Shown here piece by piece: positions 12,206 through 23,600 of a DNA stretch of 64,000 nucleotides (within the stretch, counting starts at the first letter, position 1; every line of letters starts with the position of its first letter). Position numbers and translations under genes: made by a program. Source of the DNA: Erythroxylum novogranatense (lineage: Eukaryota; Streptophyta; Magnoliopsida; Malpighiales; Erythroxylaceae); assembly GCA_029891385.1 (NCBI GenBank), contig CM057235.1, positions 15,924,001 to 15,988,000 on the forward strand, read 5' to 3'. The notes beneath the pieces were generated by a model that was not told the DNA's origin, did no database searches, and saw only the letters and a program-made list of their open reading frames with translations.

Positions 12206-12394
12206 GTGAGGACCGAGGGTCGGGCACCGACCACAGCCCCGAGCCGAGTGTATGCCATGACGCGGGAGGCTGGGATTCCCCGATGTTGTAGCCGGTATGC
12301 TTCTCCTTTCGATATTGAGGCATTTGCATTCTTGGATCCTGGATCCACGCATTCTTTATTGCACCTCATATGGCATGTAGATTGCATGGGATAG
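12206..12394 (+). pseudogene. Ty3/gypsy aspartic protease fragment
   Basis: The motif FLDPGSTHS lies near 12333-12359, preceded by DIEA. This is the usual active-site context (D-P/S-G-A/S-T-H) of plant gypsy proteases. The domain is cut off by a frame change shortly afterwards. Confidence 0.7.
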
Positions 12395-12499
12395 GGAGAT
12401 GTTATAAGATGGGCTAGAGGTGAGTACACCTCTAGTACTACTATCGCATTGGGAGAGGTCTGCAGGGATGCTCGATTGAGATTGATCAAGCAGATTGAG

Positions 12500-13917
12500 G
12501 CGCACCTTATAGTGTTGCCTCGAGAGAGATCGATGTCATTCGGGATGGATTGACTTCTCGCTCATAGGGCTATCATGGACTGCTATACCAAGGAGGTTGT
12601 GTTGGAGTCTCCGGTCGCCTAGAGCAATGTTCGAGGAGTTAGCCAGCAAAGCCGGCCGGATGATCTCTTTCCTTAGTGCCCCGAGGTTGATGCAGGAGGT
12701 TGTGAGGCCTATCGGCTCATGTGATTGACACGAGTTGAAAGCAGAGGCTTGGGATATTCCGTGGTTAGGGAATTTCAGATGTGTTTCTGATGAGTTACTG
12801 GGTTTGCCGCGGATCGGAGACGAGTTTACCATTGACCTCGTTCCTGTGTACCGCTCCTATATCTATACCTCCATATAGGATGGCACCTGTGGGCCGAGGG
12901 AGTTGAAGGTTCGATTCAGAGGAGTTCTTTGGAGAAGGGTTCATTAGACCTAGTGTTTCACCGTGGGAGCTCCAGTTTTGTTTGTGAAGAAAAGGATGGG
13001 ACTTTGAGGTCAGCATCGATTATAAGCAAATAATCGGGTGACATGAAGAACAAGTACCCACCGCCTAGGATCGATGACTTATTTGATCGATTCAGCGAGG
13101 AGCTCAGTGTTCACCAAGTTAGATCTGCGATCTGGTTACTATCGATTGAAGATTGCAGAGGCCGATGTGCCTAAGAGTGCATTTAGAGCGGTATGGGCAT
13201 TTCGAGTTTCTAGTGATGCCGTTTGGGTTGACAAATGCCCCGGCAGCTTTTATGGCCTTGATGAATAAGGTATTTCAGCCCTACCTGGATCAGTTTGTTA
13301 TAGTTTTCATTGATGACATCCTAGTGTATTCGAGGGATAGACAGGAGCATAGTGAGCATTTGAGGATTGTGTTACAGACGATGAGGGAGAGACAGTTGTT
13401 CGCCAAATTCAGCAAATGTGAATTTTGGCTGGATCAGGTGATCTTTTTGGGGCATATAGTGACTGGAGAGGGTATTCAGGTAGATCCGAGTAAGGTTGAG
13501 GCAGTGCTGAAGTGGGAAGCTCCTAGGAATGTGCCGGAGATTCGGAGTTTCCTTGGATTGGCTGGTTATTACCGGAGGTTTGTCGAGGGGTTTTCATTGA
13601 TCTCAGCCCCTCTGACAAAACTTCTGAGGAAGAATGTGCCATTCAGATGGACCGAGGAGTGTCAGAGGAGCTTTGAGGAGCTGAAACATCGGTTGACTAC
13701 TGCACCGGTGTTGGCTATTCCATCTGGGACTGGAGGATTTGAGGTGTACAGCGATGCATCACATCAGGGATTGGGATGTGTGCTGATGCAGCATGGTAGA
13801 GTCATTGCCTATGCCTCGAGACAGTTGAGGATTCATGAGGTAAACTATCCTGTTCATGATTTGGAGTTAGCTGCAGTCGTATTTGCATTGAAGATTTGGA
13901 GGCATTACAGATGGTGA
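12500..13917 (+). pseudogene. Ty3/gypsy reverse transcriptase and RNase H
   Basis: The front of the polymerase (12500-13080) is scrambled by many small indels. From about 13074 the fingers and palm are readable ([13 protein letters not shown] in one frame, then 13153-13917 in the next). The catalytic FIDDI is at 13306-13320, followed by FLGHIV, and RNase H begins at [16 protein letters not shown] with later [16 protein letters not shown]. It ends at a stop after WRHYRW at 13917, where the family continues, so the RNase H to integrase linker is also frameshifted. The two well-kept blocks among damaged ones are unusual. Confidence 0.9.
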
Positions 13918-14049
13918 GACCTTTCAAATCTTCTTGACCATAAGAGTTTGAGATACCTCTTGAGCGAGAGAGTTGAATTTGAGACGAGGAGGTGGCTTGA
14001 GTTGTTGAAGGATTACGACATGCGATTGAGTATCACCTGGAAAAGCTAA

Positions 14050-15176
14050 TGTGGTGGCGATGCTCCGGTAGAAAGTCACATACTGATCTGCTTCATTTCG
14101 TGCAATGAGATTGCCTAATTTGATTCGATTGAGAGCTTTGAATGTGCGATGAATTTGGAGCGGATGGAGTATTATTGGCTACATTGAGATTGAGACCGAT
14201 GCTCTTGGGCAGATTAGGAGGGTTCGGGATAAGGATCCTGTTATGGTGAGACCGATTGAGAAAGTGAAGGCCGATTCGAGATCCGAGTTTGAAGTGAGAG
14301 ATGAGACTCTATGGATAGGGCAGAGGCTTTGTGTGCCTGATGTGGATGATCCGAGGCGAGAGATACCGGAGGAGGCTCATATGGCCACATATGCTATGCA
14401 TCCCGGTACTACCAAGATGTATAACACCCTTAAGCAACATTTCGGTGGCTGGTATGAAGAAGCGGTGGCGAGTATGTGTCCAGTGTTTGACGTGCAAAAA
14501 GTTAAAGTGAGCACCAAGCTCCAAGAGGGAAGCTTCATTCGTTGCCTATTCGGAGTGGAAATGGGAACGGATCACCATGGATTTCATTATGGGGTTGCCT
14601 AGACGCCGAGGCAAAGATGATGCTATCTGGGTCATAGTGGACCGGTTAACTAAATCGGCTCATTTCTTGGCAGTGAGGGAGAATAATACTATGGATCAGT
14701 TGGCCCAGAAGTATGTGACGGAGATAGTGAGACTGCACGGGGTTCCAGTTGCGATAGTGTCTGACAGGGATCCCAGATTTACTTCGAGGTTCTGGCAGAG
14801 TTTGCAGTCTGCTATGGGTACTAGGCTGAATTTCAGTACTGCATTTCATCCTCAGACAGATGGGCAGAGTGAGAGGACAATTAGGACTATTGAGGATATG
14901 CTTCGGGCTTGTGTATTGGAGTTCAGAGGAGCATGGGATCAGTATCTAGCCCTGATTGAATTTGCTTATAACAATCACTATCATAGTAGCATCGGGATGG
15001 CTCCATATGAGGCACTGTATGGGCGACCGTGTAGATCGCCTTTGTATTGGGATGAAGAGGGTGTGAGGATGATTGAGGGTCCTGAGCTGATTCAGGATAC
15101 TGTTGATAAAGTGAAACTGATTCGGAGTCGCATCAAGGCGGCTCAGGATAGACAGAAGAGTTATGTGGATCAGCAT
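14050..15176 (+). pseudogene. Ty3/gypsy integrase, lacking its C-terminal end
   Basis: A decayed HHCC zinc-finger region (AMHPGTTKMY near 14395) is followed by an uninterrupted catalytic core at 14577-15176. The three acidic residues are in their usual contexts: [19 protein letters not shown] and TDGQSERT. The [12 protein letters not shown] block follows. After [10 protein letters not shown] the frame runs straight into mid-LTR sequence, so the C-terminal domain, any chromodomain and the polypurine tract are deleted. Confidence 0.9.
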
Positions 15177-18100
15177 AATGCTTACGGATGGATATGTTTT
15201 AAAGCCTTTAAAGATTGATTTTTTAGGCTTTTGTTATATCTCATCCGAAAACACCAACTCCTCTTTAAAACCATTGAAATTTTTCTCCTTCTCTCATCTT
15301 CTTTGCAACTTTATGCTACCATCTCTTACTCCCATCAAAGCTAGATGATGATGAGTTTGGTATATGTTTGGGAAGGAAAGGTGGTTGGTATTTTGGTGTA
15401 GGAGTTAGAAGTTGGAAGTTAGAAGTTGAAGCTTTGAAAGGAGGTCTTGTTTTGTAAGTTTTCATTTAAGGGTTGAGTTTTAAATGAGGTTTGCATATGG
15501 ATTTAATGCTGTAAATTTTCAGTGTGAGCCTTAGTATATGTATGATAGTATTAATATTTAATTTGTATTTATTTTGATGTTTAGTGATGTGAAAAGATAT
15601 TGGAAGTGTTTGAACTAAGGTTAACATTGAATCTGGAAAATGAGATTTGTAATAGATGTTACTGTTTTATTCATAACTTATTGTGTAGAAATGCAAATGA
15701 GGTAAGGTTAGTGGCCACTGAAACTTTGGGATGTTGGCTTCAATTTAGTGTGAAATAGGTGTTGTTGAATTTCAATGATAGAAGGGTGAAGTTTTGAATG
15801 GAAAGTTGCTGTTCCATTGCCTGTGAACAGTAACCGAAACCACAACATATGAACTTTGTTGATTTTTATGAATTAATTGAGATGGAATTAGGGAGAATGG
15901 TCTTCATGGAAGTTGTAGAATATATGATTATATTTCCATTGCTACTGATCTTGCTATTTTTGGAATTGTGTATTGGGAAATATGAATTGATTACTAATGA
16001 CTGGTTTTGAGCATTTTGGATGAAACCTAGCTTAAGTGTGATTTTGTGAGTTTACTGATTGGAGGCAATTTTAAAATTTTATGTGGACTGAATTGGTGTG
16101 AGTAAGCTTCTGAAGAATTGTAGAGGAAGAGATTACCTTGAAATTGATATATGGTGTGTAATTTTTAGAGGTCAGAGTTGAGAGTTATGATTTTGCAAAA
16201 ATTGATCCTGCATTAGGTTATAAATGGCTGATCATAACAGTAACTTCCATAGCAGTTTTGAAATTGATAGAAATCGAATTGGATGATGAGTGCTTCATGA
16301 AAATGAAGTTTAAGATGTTATCTTTACAGGGATATAAAGTTCTGATTTTATTGACTTGTATACTGGAAGTTATGCTTGTTGTAAGGTTACTTCCCAAATT
16401 GAAGGTTTTCAGGGACAGTAACATTAGATGAATTAATTGACTTGTTTAGAAATAGAATTTGATTTTGGGTTGTTCATGAAAGTTGTTGAGGACATTGTGA
16501 ACTTATTGAACATATTTTGTGGTAATTTATTACTGAAGAATCAGTGAGTTATGACATTGTTAATGTACTGCCCTGTGTAGATGAAAATTGTGAAGGCAGA
16601 AGGTTTGATGGATTATTTGACACCCTTAGGGTTGGAATTGATTTTATGGTCTTCTTGAGAGTTGTAGAGCTTTTCATAAGCTTTCCAACAAGGTGTAGTT
16701 TGCATTGTTTAGAAATGTGTAGAAAGAGTTATGGGTGTTGGAAGTTTGGTTGAAAATCAGAAATTTAAGAAGGAATAAGGGTTAGGTATTTAGATAGATA
16801 TTAATTGTTTAAATTGACTTTTGGTTTCTTTTGTCAATTACTTTCCCGTCCGACGTCCGATTGACCTGATTCTAGAGGCATCGGATTCGTTGAATATTTA
16901 ATTTCATGTTATGAGAAAACGGGAATTTTTAAACGAGAATTTGACGTAGCCCCTATTAACGGAACGGTGAATCACTGTTTTATTTAATTGGGGACCTATA
17001 GGGGTCCGAATTGCGCACCGTCAGCGCCTATAGATTTCTAATTTTTAATAGAATTTTATTATGGGGAAATATTGGATTAGGGACGGGATTGCCATGAACA
17101 TGCATTATACACGTTTTACTGATTTCATGTGCATTGTTTAGTTATTTACACAAATGGTAATAGTTATTCATTTAATTTGTTATAGAGGCTCCAATGGACC
17201 ATCGCTCCACGATTTGGCGAGACTTCCGGCGTTAGCGTGGAAGTTATTAGGTGAGTAACCTAGTTGGTTATTCCAATCTATGTGTTTCTCGTGATTGATT
17301 GCCTACGGGATTACATGAATTATAATCGTGATTAATTGCCTACGGGGATTATGTGGTATTACCGATTATGAGTTTACATGAGGTAACCGCTTAATTGACC
17401 GTATACTTGAACTGTGTAATACCATGTTTATCGTTGTGGAACATGTGCATTCACGCACAAATGCATCACATCGTTAAAAGGAAAATTGTGAACCGAGACG
17501 CCATCAGATCGAACCGAGCCTAGAGCTCGATATATCGAACCGAGCCTCGAGCTCGACGGAGATGATTCTCCCAGACGCGCCTATACTTGATCAACGATAT
17601 CGCCGGTCCACAATCTTGAAATGAATCGGAAAAGAGTCACACGTGCATTGCATATTGAATCAACATCCGACAATGTTATTATCGGATGAATATTTATGTC
17701 TGTGATCGTAATTGTACCGTGACTGAATTACTATTGTGTTTTGTATAATTATCGCGTATATCTTGCTTCATGCTTATATGATGCATGAATTGGGAGAACC
17801 ATCGATGATGGTTTCTCATTGAGTTCGCAAACTCATCCAAAATTGCAATTATTTTTCAGCATAAGCATGAGCATGATAGCTCCCTCGGGATTTGTAGAGC
17901 CGATATCTTGTGGATTGGCGAGAGAAGCGATGGCTCAAAGGTCGGTCACCGGGCTTTCTTTTGAGACTTATAGTTAGAACTGTTTCTTATGCAGACAAAG
18001 ATGATACTTAGTGTGCGTGTGTTTGGATCATATGTAAATTAAAAAGTAATCGACAGTTGTAAATTATCGAGTTTTAAGTGAATGAAATGGAATTCAATTT

Positions 18101-18258
18101 GGTTTTAAAAGTGGTCAATTTCTTATTACTTGTTTTATGATTGTGATGCCATGAGGAGTGTAGTAGGTTGTTGTCGAGAGTGGTCTCTTGTCGTGGGATA
18201 TTTATCGGAATGACCTACGGGCGTTCCGGTGGATACCCTATGGTAAGGGGGCGCTACA
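15177..18258 (+). mobile_element. 3' LTR of the nested gypsy element, 5'-truncated
   Basis: Corresponds to 7982-11066 of the 5' LTR. The first 524 bp of the LTR are absent. The left edge is the deletion joint with integrase. The right edge (GCGCTACA) is intact and followed by the GTTAT duplication. Confidence 0.9.
17797..17813 (+). other. Conserved LTR stem-loop, copy 3
   Basis: Same 17 bases as at 10616, unchanged although much of the surrounding segment differs between the two LTRs. Confidence 0.8.
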
Positions 18259-18369
18259 GTTATTGCTGGTTTGAGTTTGATTGAAAATTAAGTTTGGAAT
18301 TGGAATAACATTTGGAATTATACTGAAAATTAAATTTGGAGTTGAAAATTAGATTTTGGCATTTTGTAT

Positions 18370-19845
18370 TTTGGAATTAGAAATTGTAATTAGAATTGGA
18401 TTTTTGAATTGATAGAAATTTAATTTTGAAATTGGAATTAGAATTGGATTGAAAATTGGTTGAATGGAAATGGAAATGGAAATGGAAATGGAATTGAATG
18501 GAATTAGATTTGAATGGAATTGGGATTGGAATTGAATGGGATTGAAATTGAATGGAATTGAATTGGAATGGAATGTAATTGAATTGAATTTGAATTGAAT
18601 TGAATTGAATTGGAATTGGATTTGAATTGATTTGCAATTGAATTGAAATTGAATTGAATTGAATTTATTTGGAATTTAATTGAAATGGAATTGCAAATTG
18701 TTGGAGTATGTTTTGGATTGAATTGGAATTGAATTGAATTGAATTAGATTTGAATTGAATTGAACTGGATTGAATGGAATTGAATTGTAATGGAATTGAA
18801 TTGGAATTAATTTGAAATTGAATTGGAATGGAATTGCAAATTGTTGGAGTATGTTTTGAATTGAATTGGAATGGAATTAAATTGAATTGGAATTGAATTG
18901 GATTGAATTGAATTGAATTGAATTGGATTGGATTGAATTGGATTGGATTGGATTGAATTTGATTTAATTGAATTTAATTGGATTGGATTGGATTGGATTG
19001 GATTGAATTGAATTGGATTGAATTGAATTGAATTGGATTGAATTGGATTAGATTGAATTGAATTGAATTTGATTGAATTGAATTGGATTGATTTGGATTG
19101 GATTGAATTGAATTGAATTGGATTAGATTTAATTGAATTGGATTGGATTGGATTGGAATTGAATTGAATTGGAATTGAATTGAATTGGAATTGAATTGAA
19201 TTGAATTGGAAGTGAATTGAATGAATGGAATTGGAATTGGAATTGGATTGGATTGAATTGGAATTGAATTGGATTGAATCCAATTGGATTGGATTGGATT
19301 GGATTGGAATTGATTGAATTGAATTGAATTAGATTGAATTGAATTAGATTGAATTGAATTGGATTAAATTGAATTGAATTGAATTGAATTGAATGGAATG
19401 AAATTGAATTGGAATTGTAATGGAATTGAATTGAATTGAATTGGAATTGGATTGGATTGGATTGGATTGGATTGGATTAGATTGAATTGAATTGAATTAG
19501 ATTGAATTGAATTGAATTGAATTTGATTGAATTGGATTAAATTGAATTGAATTGGATTGGAATTGAATGGAATGGAATGGAATTGAATTGAATTGGATTG
19601 GATTGGATTGGATTGGATTGGATTGAATTGAATTGAATGGAATATAATTGAATTTGATTGGATTGGATTGGATTGGATTGGATTGGATTGGATTGGATTT
19701 GATTGAATTGGGTTTGATTTGATTGAATTGGATTGAATTTGATTGAATTGGATTTGATTGGATTGGAATTGGATTGAATTGAATTGGAATGAAATTGAAT
19801 TGGAATTGGAATTGAATTTGAATGGAATTGAATTGAATGTTTTGG
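18370..19845 (+). repeat. GAATT/GGATT pentanucleotide array in the hAT intron
   Basis: The tract is made of GAATT, GGATT and GGAAT-type pentamers. It is irregular from 18264 to about 18530 and dense from there to 19840, with long pure GGATT blocks such as 19661-19698. On the minus strand it gives apparent open frames of Q, F, N, S, I and P repeats, which are artefacts. It lies between the gypsy insertion and the transposase splice acceptor, so it belongs to the hAT intron. Confidence 0.95.
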
Positions 19846-19910
19846 ATTGTTAGCTTTGTGCATATTGTCATTATGTCTTGGAAATTATGTGTTATTTATT
19901 TTGTGTACAG

Positions 19911-22321
19911 ATAAATGGAAGGAAGTTCAAATACTCCCGATCAACCTAGTTCAGGAAGATACAATGATCCAGCTTGGGCTCATGCTAGTGTGGTTCCTGG
20001 TCAAAAGAATCATACCATTTGCTTGTTTTGTAACAAGCATTTGAAAGGTGGAGGAATCACCCGATTGAAGAGGCATTTAGTTGGGGTTAAAGGAGATGTG
20101 GAACCATGTAAAAAAGTAAGTCATGATGTGAAGTGGCAGATGAAAACATTGCTTGAGGAACAACAATTTGAGAAAGATAGAAGGGGAAGATTGAATCTTG
20201 AAATTGGTAGTGGAAGTTCATTTCCTAGTTTCCGTGGTGATTATGGAGATGTTGGAGGTGGAAGTGGTATTGGTACTGGTAGTGTTCCATTTCCATCCCA
20301 GTCTCAGGATGTTGTAGAATCTGAAGTGAGGAAGAGAAGAAGACAACCATCTAGTTTCTTTGCACCACGAACAACTCCTGGAGCCCAACCTTCAATTCGT
20401 AGTGCAATGCAGACAAGAGATGCGGCTCACAATGTGGATATGGCAGTAGCTAGATGGTGGTATGATACAGGTTCGTCATTTAATGCTTCTCAATCATATT
20501 ATTATCAACCTATGATAGATGCCATAGCCTCTTATGGTCCAGGATATAAAGGGCCATCGGTTGATGATTTAAGAGGTAAACTTTTGAGTTGTGCTGTGTC
20601 TGAAATGAGAGCTTATCTGGCTGAAAGAAGAGCGAATTGGGGTATTAATGGATGCTCAATTATGTGTGATGGTTGGACGAATAGGAGATAAGAGCCTATC
20701 ATAAATTTTTTGGTTTATTGTTTTAATGGCTCTATGTTTTTAAAATCGATTGATGCATCTGGCCTTATTAGAAATGCTGATAATTTGTTTGGGATATTTG
20801 ATCAAGTTGTGAATGAAGTAGGGGTGGAAAACATTGTTCAGTTTATTACTGACAATGATTCCGCTTATAAAGCGGCAGGGATGAGGTTGCAGAGAACCTA
20901 TAATTCATTTTTTTGGACTCCTTGTGTTGCACATTGCATTGACTTAATACTGGAGGATATAGGAAATCCTAGGTATTTTCCTGTTTTTGATGAGACCATG
21001 CAGAAGGCAAAAAAAGGTTACAAAATTTATTTATAATCGTGCATGAGTTTTAAATTTGATGAGAAAGGAATTTACCAATGGTAGGAATTTGTGTCGCCCT
21101 GCTGTGACAAGATTTGCAACAAATTTCTTATCACTTCAGACTTTTCTTTTGTTGAGGAAGGAGTTAAGACAAATGTTTACAAGTAATAAGTGGGTTACAT
21201 CTCAGCATGCTAGGTCTAATGCTTGAATGGAGGTTTGTAGTATCATACTGGAAGATAGGGAATTTTGGTCGGCATGTCAATTCGTTATCCGGGTTTGTGA
21301 GCCTTTGGTGAGGGTGCTTCGGTTGGCTGATAGTGAAGAAAAGCCAACAATGGGTTATATTTTTGATGCTATGGAGAGAGCAACAGAAGCAATCAAGACC
21401 AATTTGAAACATAGGCCTTCTTTATACCAACCATATATCTCAATCATTAATGAGAGAAGGAAAAAACAACTTTCATCTCCATTGTTTGTAGCTGGGGCAT
21501 TTTTGAATCCTAGTGTGTATTTTAGACTGGATGTTAAAAAGCAAGCTGAAGTTAGTAGAGGAATGCTTATGACAATTACAACAATTGTTCCTCATGACTC
21601 AATGCAAATTGCTTTAACCACACAAATGGAGGCTTATAAGTACTCTTATGGAGATTTTGGAATGACGGTCGCTATTCAACAAAGAGGACTTCTTTCTCCA
21701 GGTATTACTTATTTCCTATTTCTTATTTGTTGAAATTTATTTATCACTTTATTTTGTTTATAACACTACTTTTGTTTTTTTTTAACTTGCAGTTGCTTAG
21801 TGGGATCTTTTCGGATGTTGTGTTCCAGATTTGAGAAAGTTTGCGATTCGAATTTTAAGTCAATGTGTGAGTGCAATTGGGTGTAAACGAAACTGGAGCA
21901 CATTTGAATTTATCAATTCCAAGAAAAGGAATAGATTGGAGCATAAGAGGTTGAATGACTTGGTTTATGTTCGTTACAATTTAAAGCTTCGGGAAAGGTA
22001 TGTTATTTTCATTATTTTCATTATTAATTTTGATATAATTTCTTATAATTTTCTAATAATTAAATGTAATTGTTTACTAGGACTCTTAGTAGCACAAGTT
22101 CTTCAAATGATCCAATTGCGATTGATAATATTGATATTTTGGCGGATTGGATTTCTGAAGAACCCAATTTAGTTGATGTGAGTGATTTGAATGTGGAAGA
22201 TGATCTTGGATGGGAGAGCATTGACATGTCATTTGGTGCATTAAATTTGAATGATGATGATGATGAAGCTCCTCTCAATGATGAGGATTTTGTACCAAAT
22301 GATCGATTAAATCGATCTTGA
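19911..22321 (+). pseudogene. hAT-family transposase (BED finger, DUF659, C-terminal dimerisation), broken
   Basis: The start is the ATG at 19915, four bases after a splice acceptor. In order: an N-terminal BED zinc finger (CLFCNKHLKGGG then LKRHL), a basic linker, a DUF659-type core with ARWWYDTG and CDGWTN, and the acidic TDNDSAYKAAG with WTPCVAHCIDLILEDIG. After damage at 21036-21230 come the helical insertion (21227-21701) and the dimerisation region (NWSTFEFINSKKRNRLEHKRLNDLVYVRYN). Introns at 21702-21792 and 21998-22080 have GT-AG ends, and the last exon ends at 22321 in an acidic tail. TAA at 20689, TAG after the first intron and frame loss near 21030 disable it. The family binds element ends and moves them by cut and paste. 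Confidence 0.9.
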
Positions 22322-22904
22322 TTCAAGCGGGTTTCCTTCATTGACGATTGAATTTCAAGTTTTTTTTTCCTCTTCTTTTAATTTTACTTGTATTTGATCA
22401 TTGATGTTTATGTTAAATTATATGTATGTAATGTAAATGTAATATTTTGTTTCAGGTTCAACTTCTACTTGATTGCTTATTCGTCATCAACTCTTTTGTA
22501 ATATTTATTGTTCTTTTATCGGATGTTTTGAATCTTTTGATGTAAATATGTAATATTATTTATTGTAATGATGAAATTGTATGATTGTAATATTTTAAAT
22601 GCTTTGTATTATTCTTAGTTTTATAATTGTATGATGATGATTGTTTTATTTATATTAATTGTGGTTATTATTTATATGTAAAATATTTAAAATTATTGTT
22701 ATTTCAAATTAATTGTCATTATTATTTATTATTAAGATTTTTAAAACATGGTTGATGTAAACGATAAACTAGTCAAGTATACTGATGCAGTTGTATAATA
22801 TATCAATATGGACTATTTTGCAATTTTAAAAAGTTTAGGGACTATTTTATAAATTTAAAAATATCCCAAACGATACCCGATAATCTGATGCCTGCCTTCG
22901 AGCC
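22322..22904 (+). other. 3' untranslated and subterminal region of the hAT element
   Basis: AT-rich and non-coding, with several TGTAAT-type motifs that could serve as poly(A) signals. It ends in the subterminal region before the right inverted repeat. Confidence 0.5.
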
Positions 22905-22951
22905 CAATCCGCATCGAAATCCGATACGGTATTCATAACATTGGGTATGAC
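22905..22951 (-). repeat. hAT right terminal inverted repeat and target duplication
   Basis: Read on the minus strand from 22943 it gives CAATGTTATGAATACCGTAT, pairing with the left end at 6475. GGTATGAC follows at 22944-22951. Confidence 0.85.
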
Positions 22952-23019
22952 CATCCCAAGGACATATGGTTTACAATGGTAACATGTTATAGTGGCATCC
23001 TAGTGACCATATTATATAT

Positions 23020-23058
<39 letters not shown>

Positions 23059-23600
23059 TTTTTCCACTTCAATACATATTAGATTTCCATACTTTCAAAT
23101 TTCTAAATTTTCACGATTAAATTTTTCACATCTAGTGAATTCTAAATCAAATATTTTAGAAATATTAGTCGTTTTTCCAAATACATATATCCATAATGAA
23201 ACATTTAATATATTATTGTTATTAATTTCAATGAATTTGATACAATCTTCTAAATAGAAACTTTATTTTTTACAATTATCTATGGAATTAAAAATTTTGA
23301 ATCACTATCCATATAATAGTTTATCAATAATTAATCATTTTATTTAGGTGTATCTAGTTACTGAATATCTCAAGTATGATATGTATAACATATACATATA
23401 AAAAATCAAATTGAAAGAACAATGCATTTCAATAAATAAATATTTTCAGAATTTAACAATTACTACAAACAACTAATTTATTTGAGTATCCTCAAATATC
23501 AAACAAAATGACTTACAATTTCTTACTAAAATTATAAAATTTGATGAATCCTACAAATATGAAATTTCAAAAATCTACAGGGAATTTAGTCACTTATTTT
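22952..23600. other. AT-rich segment right of the hAT element, with a (TA)n microsatellite
   Basis: A pure TA run lies at about 23023-23054. Otherwise there are no genes or recognisable domains. Confidence 0.6.

Larger units (their letters stand above)
7453..18263 (+). mobile_element. Ty3/gypsy retrotransposon nested in the hAT intron
   Basis: The order is 5' LTR (7458-11066), primer-binding site, gag, protease, reverse transcriptase, RNase H, integrase, and a 3' LTR lacking its first part (15177-18258). The 5-bp duplication GTTAT is at 7453-7457 and 18259-18263, so both outer ends are original. Long LTRs (3.6 kb) and the domain order fit the Tekay/Del side of the chromoviruses, but the chromodomain that would confirm this is in the deleted part. 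Many frameshifts make it non-autonomous. Confidence 0.9.
6475..22943 (+). mobile_element. hAT transposon, disrupted by a gypsy insertion
   Basis: The element is bounded by matching inverted termini and an exact 8-bp duplication (GGTATGAC at 6467-6474 and 22944-22951). It carries a hAT-type transposase with a BED finger at its right side. The total span is 16.5 kb, but removing the 10.8-kb gypsy insertion and one copy of its target duplication leaves about 5.66 kb, a normal size for an autonomous hAT element. The layout is a GC-rich leader, a large intron (now holding the gypsy element and a pentanucleotide array), and then the transposase exons. Stop codons in the transposase mean it cannot move by itself. 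Confidence 0.85.

Noticed and set aside
11588..12489. Minus-strand open frames of 76-254 codons
   Set aside because: They are antisense to gypsy gag and protease, whose plus-strand translation has recognised motifs.
18377..19871. Three minus-strand open frames of 86-158 codons made of Q, F, N, S, I and P
   Set aside because: They are translations of the pentanucleotide array, which has no stop in those frames. No start context or splice signals.
20710..21036. A separate 108-codon gene
   Set aside because: It is in frame with the upstream transposase exon and separated only by a TAA at 20689, so it is one broken gene.
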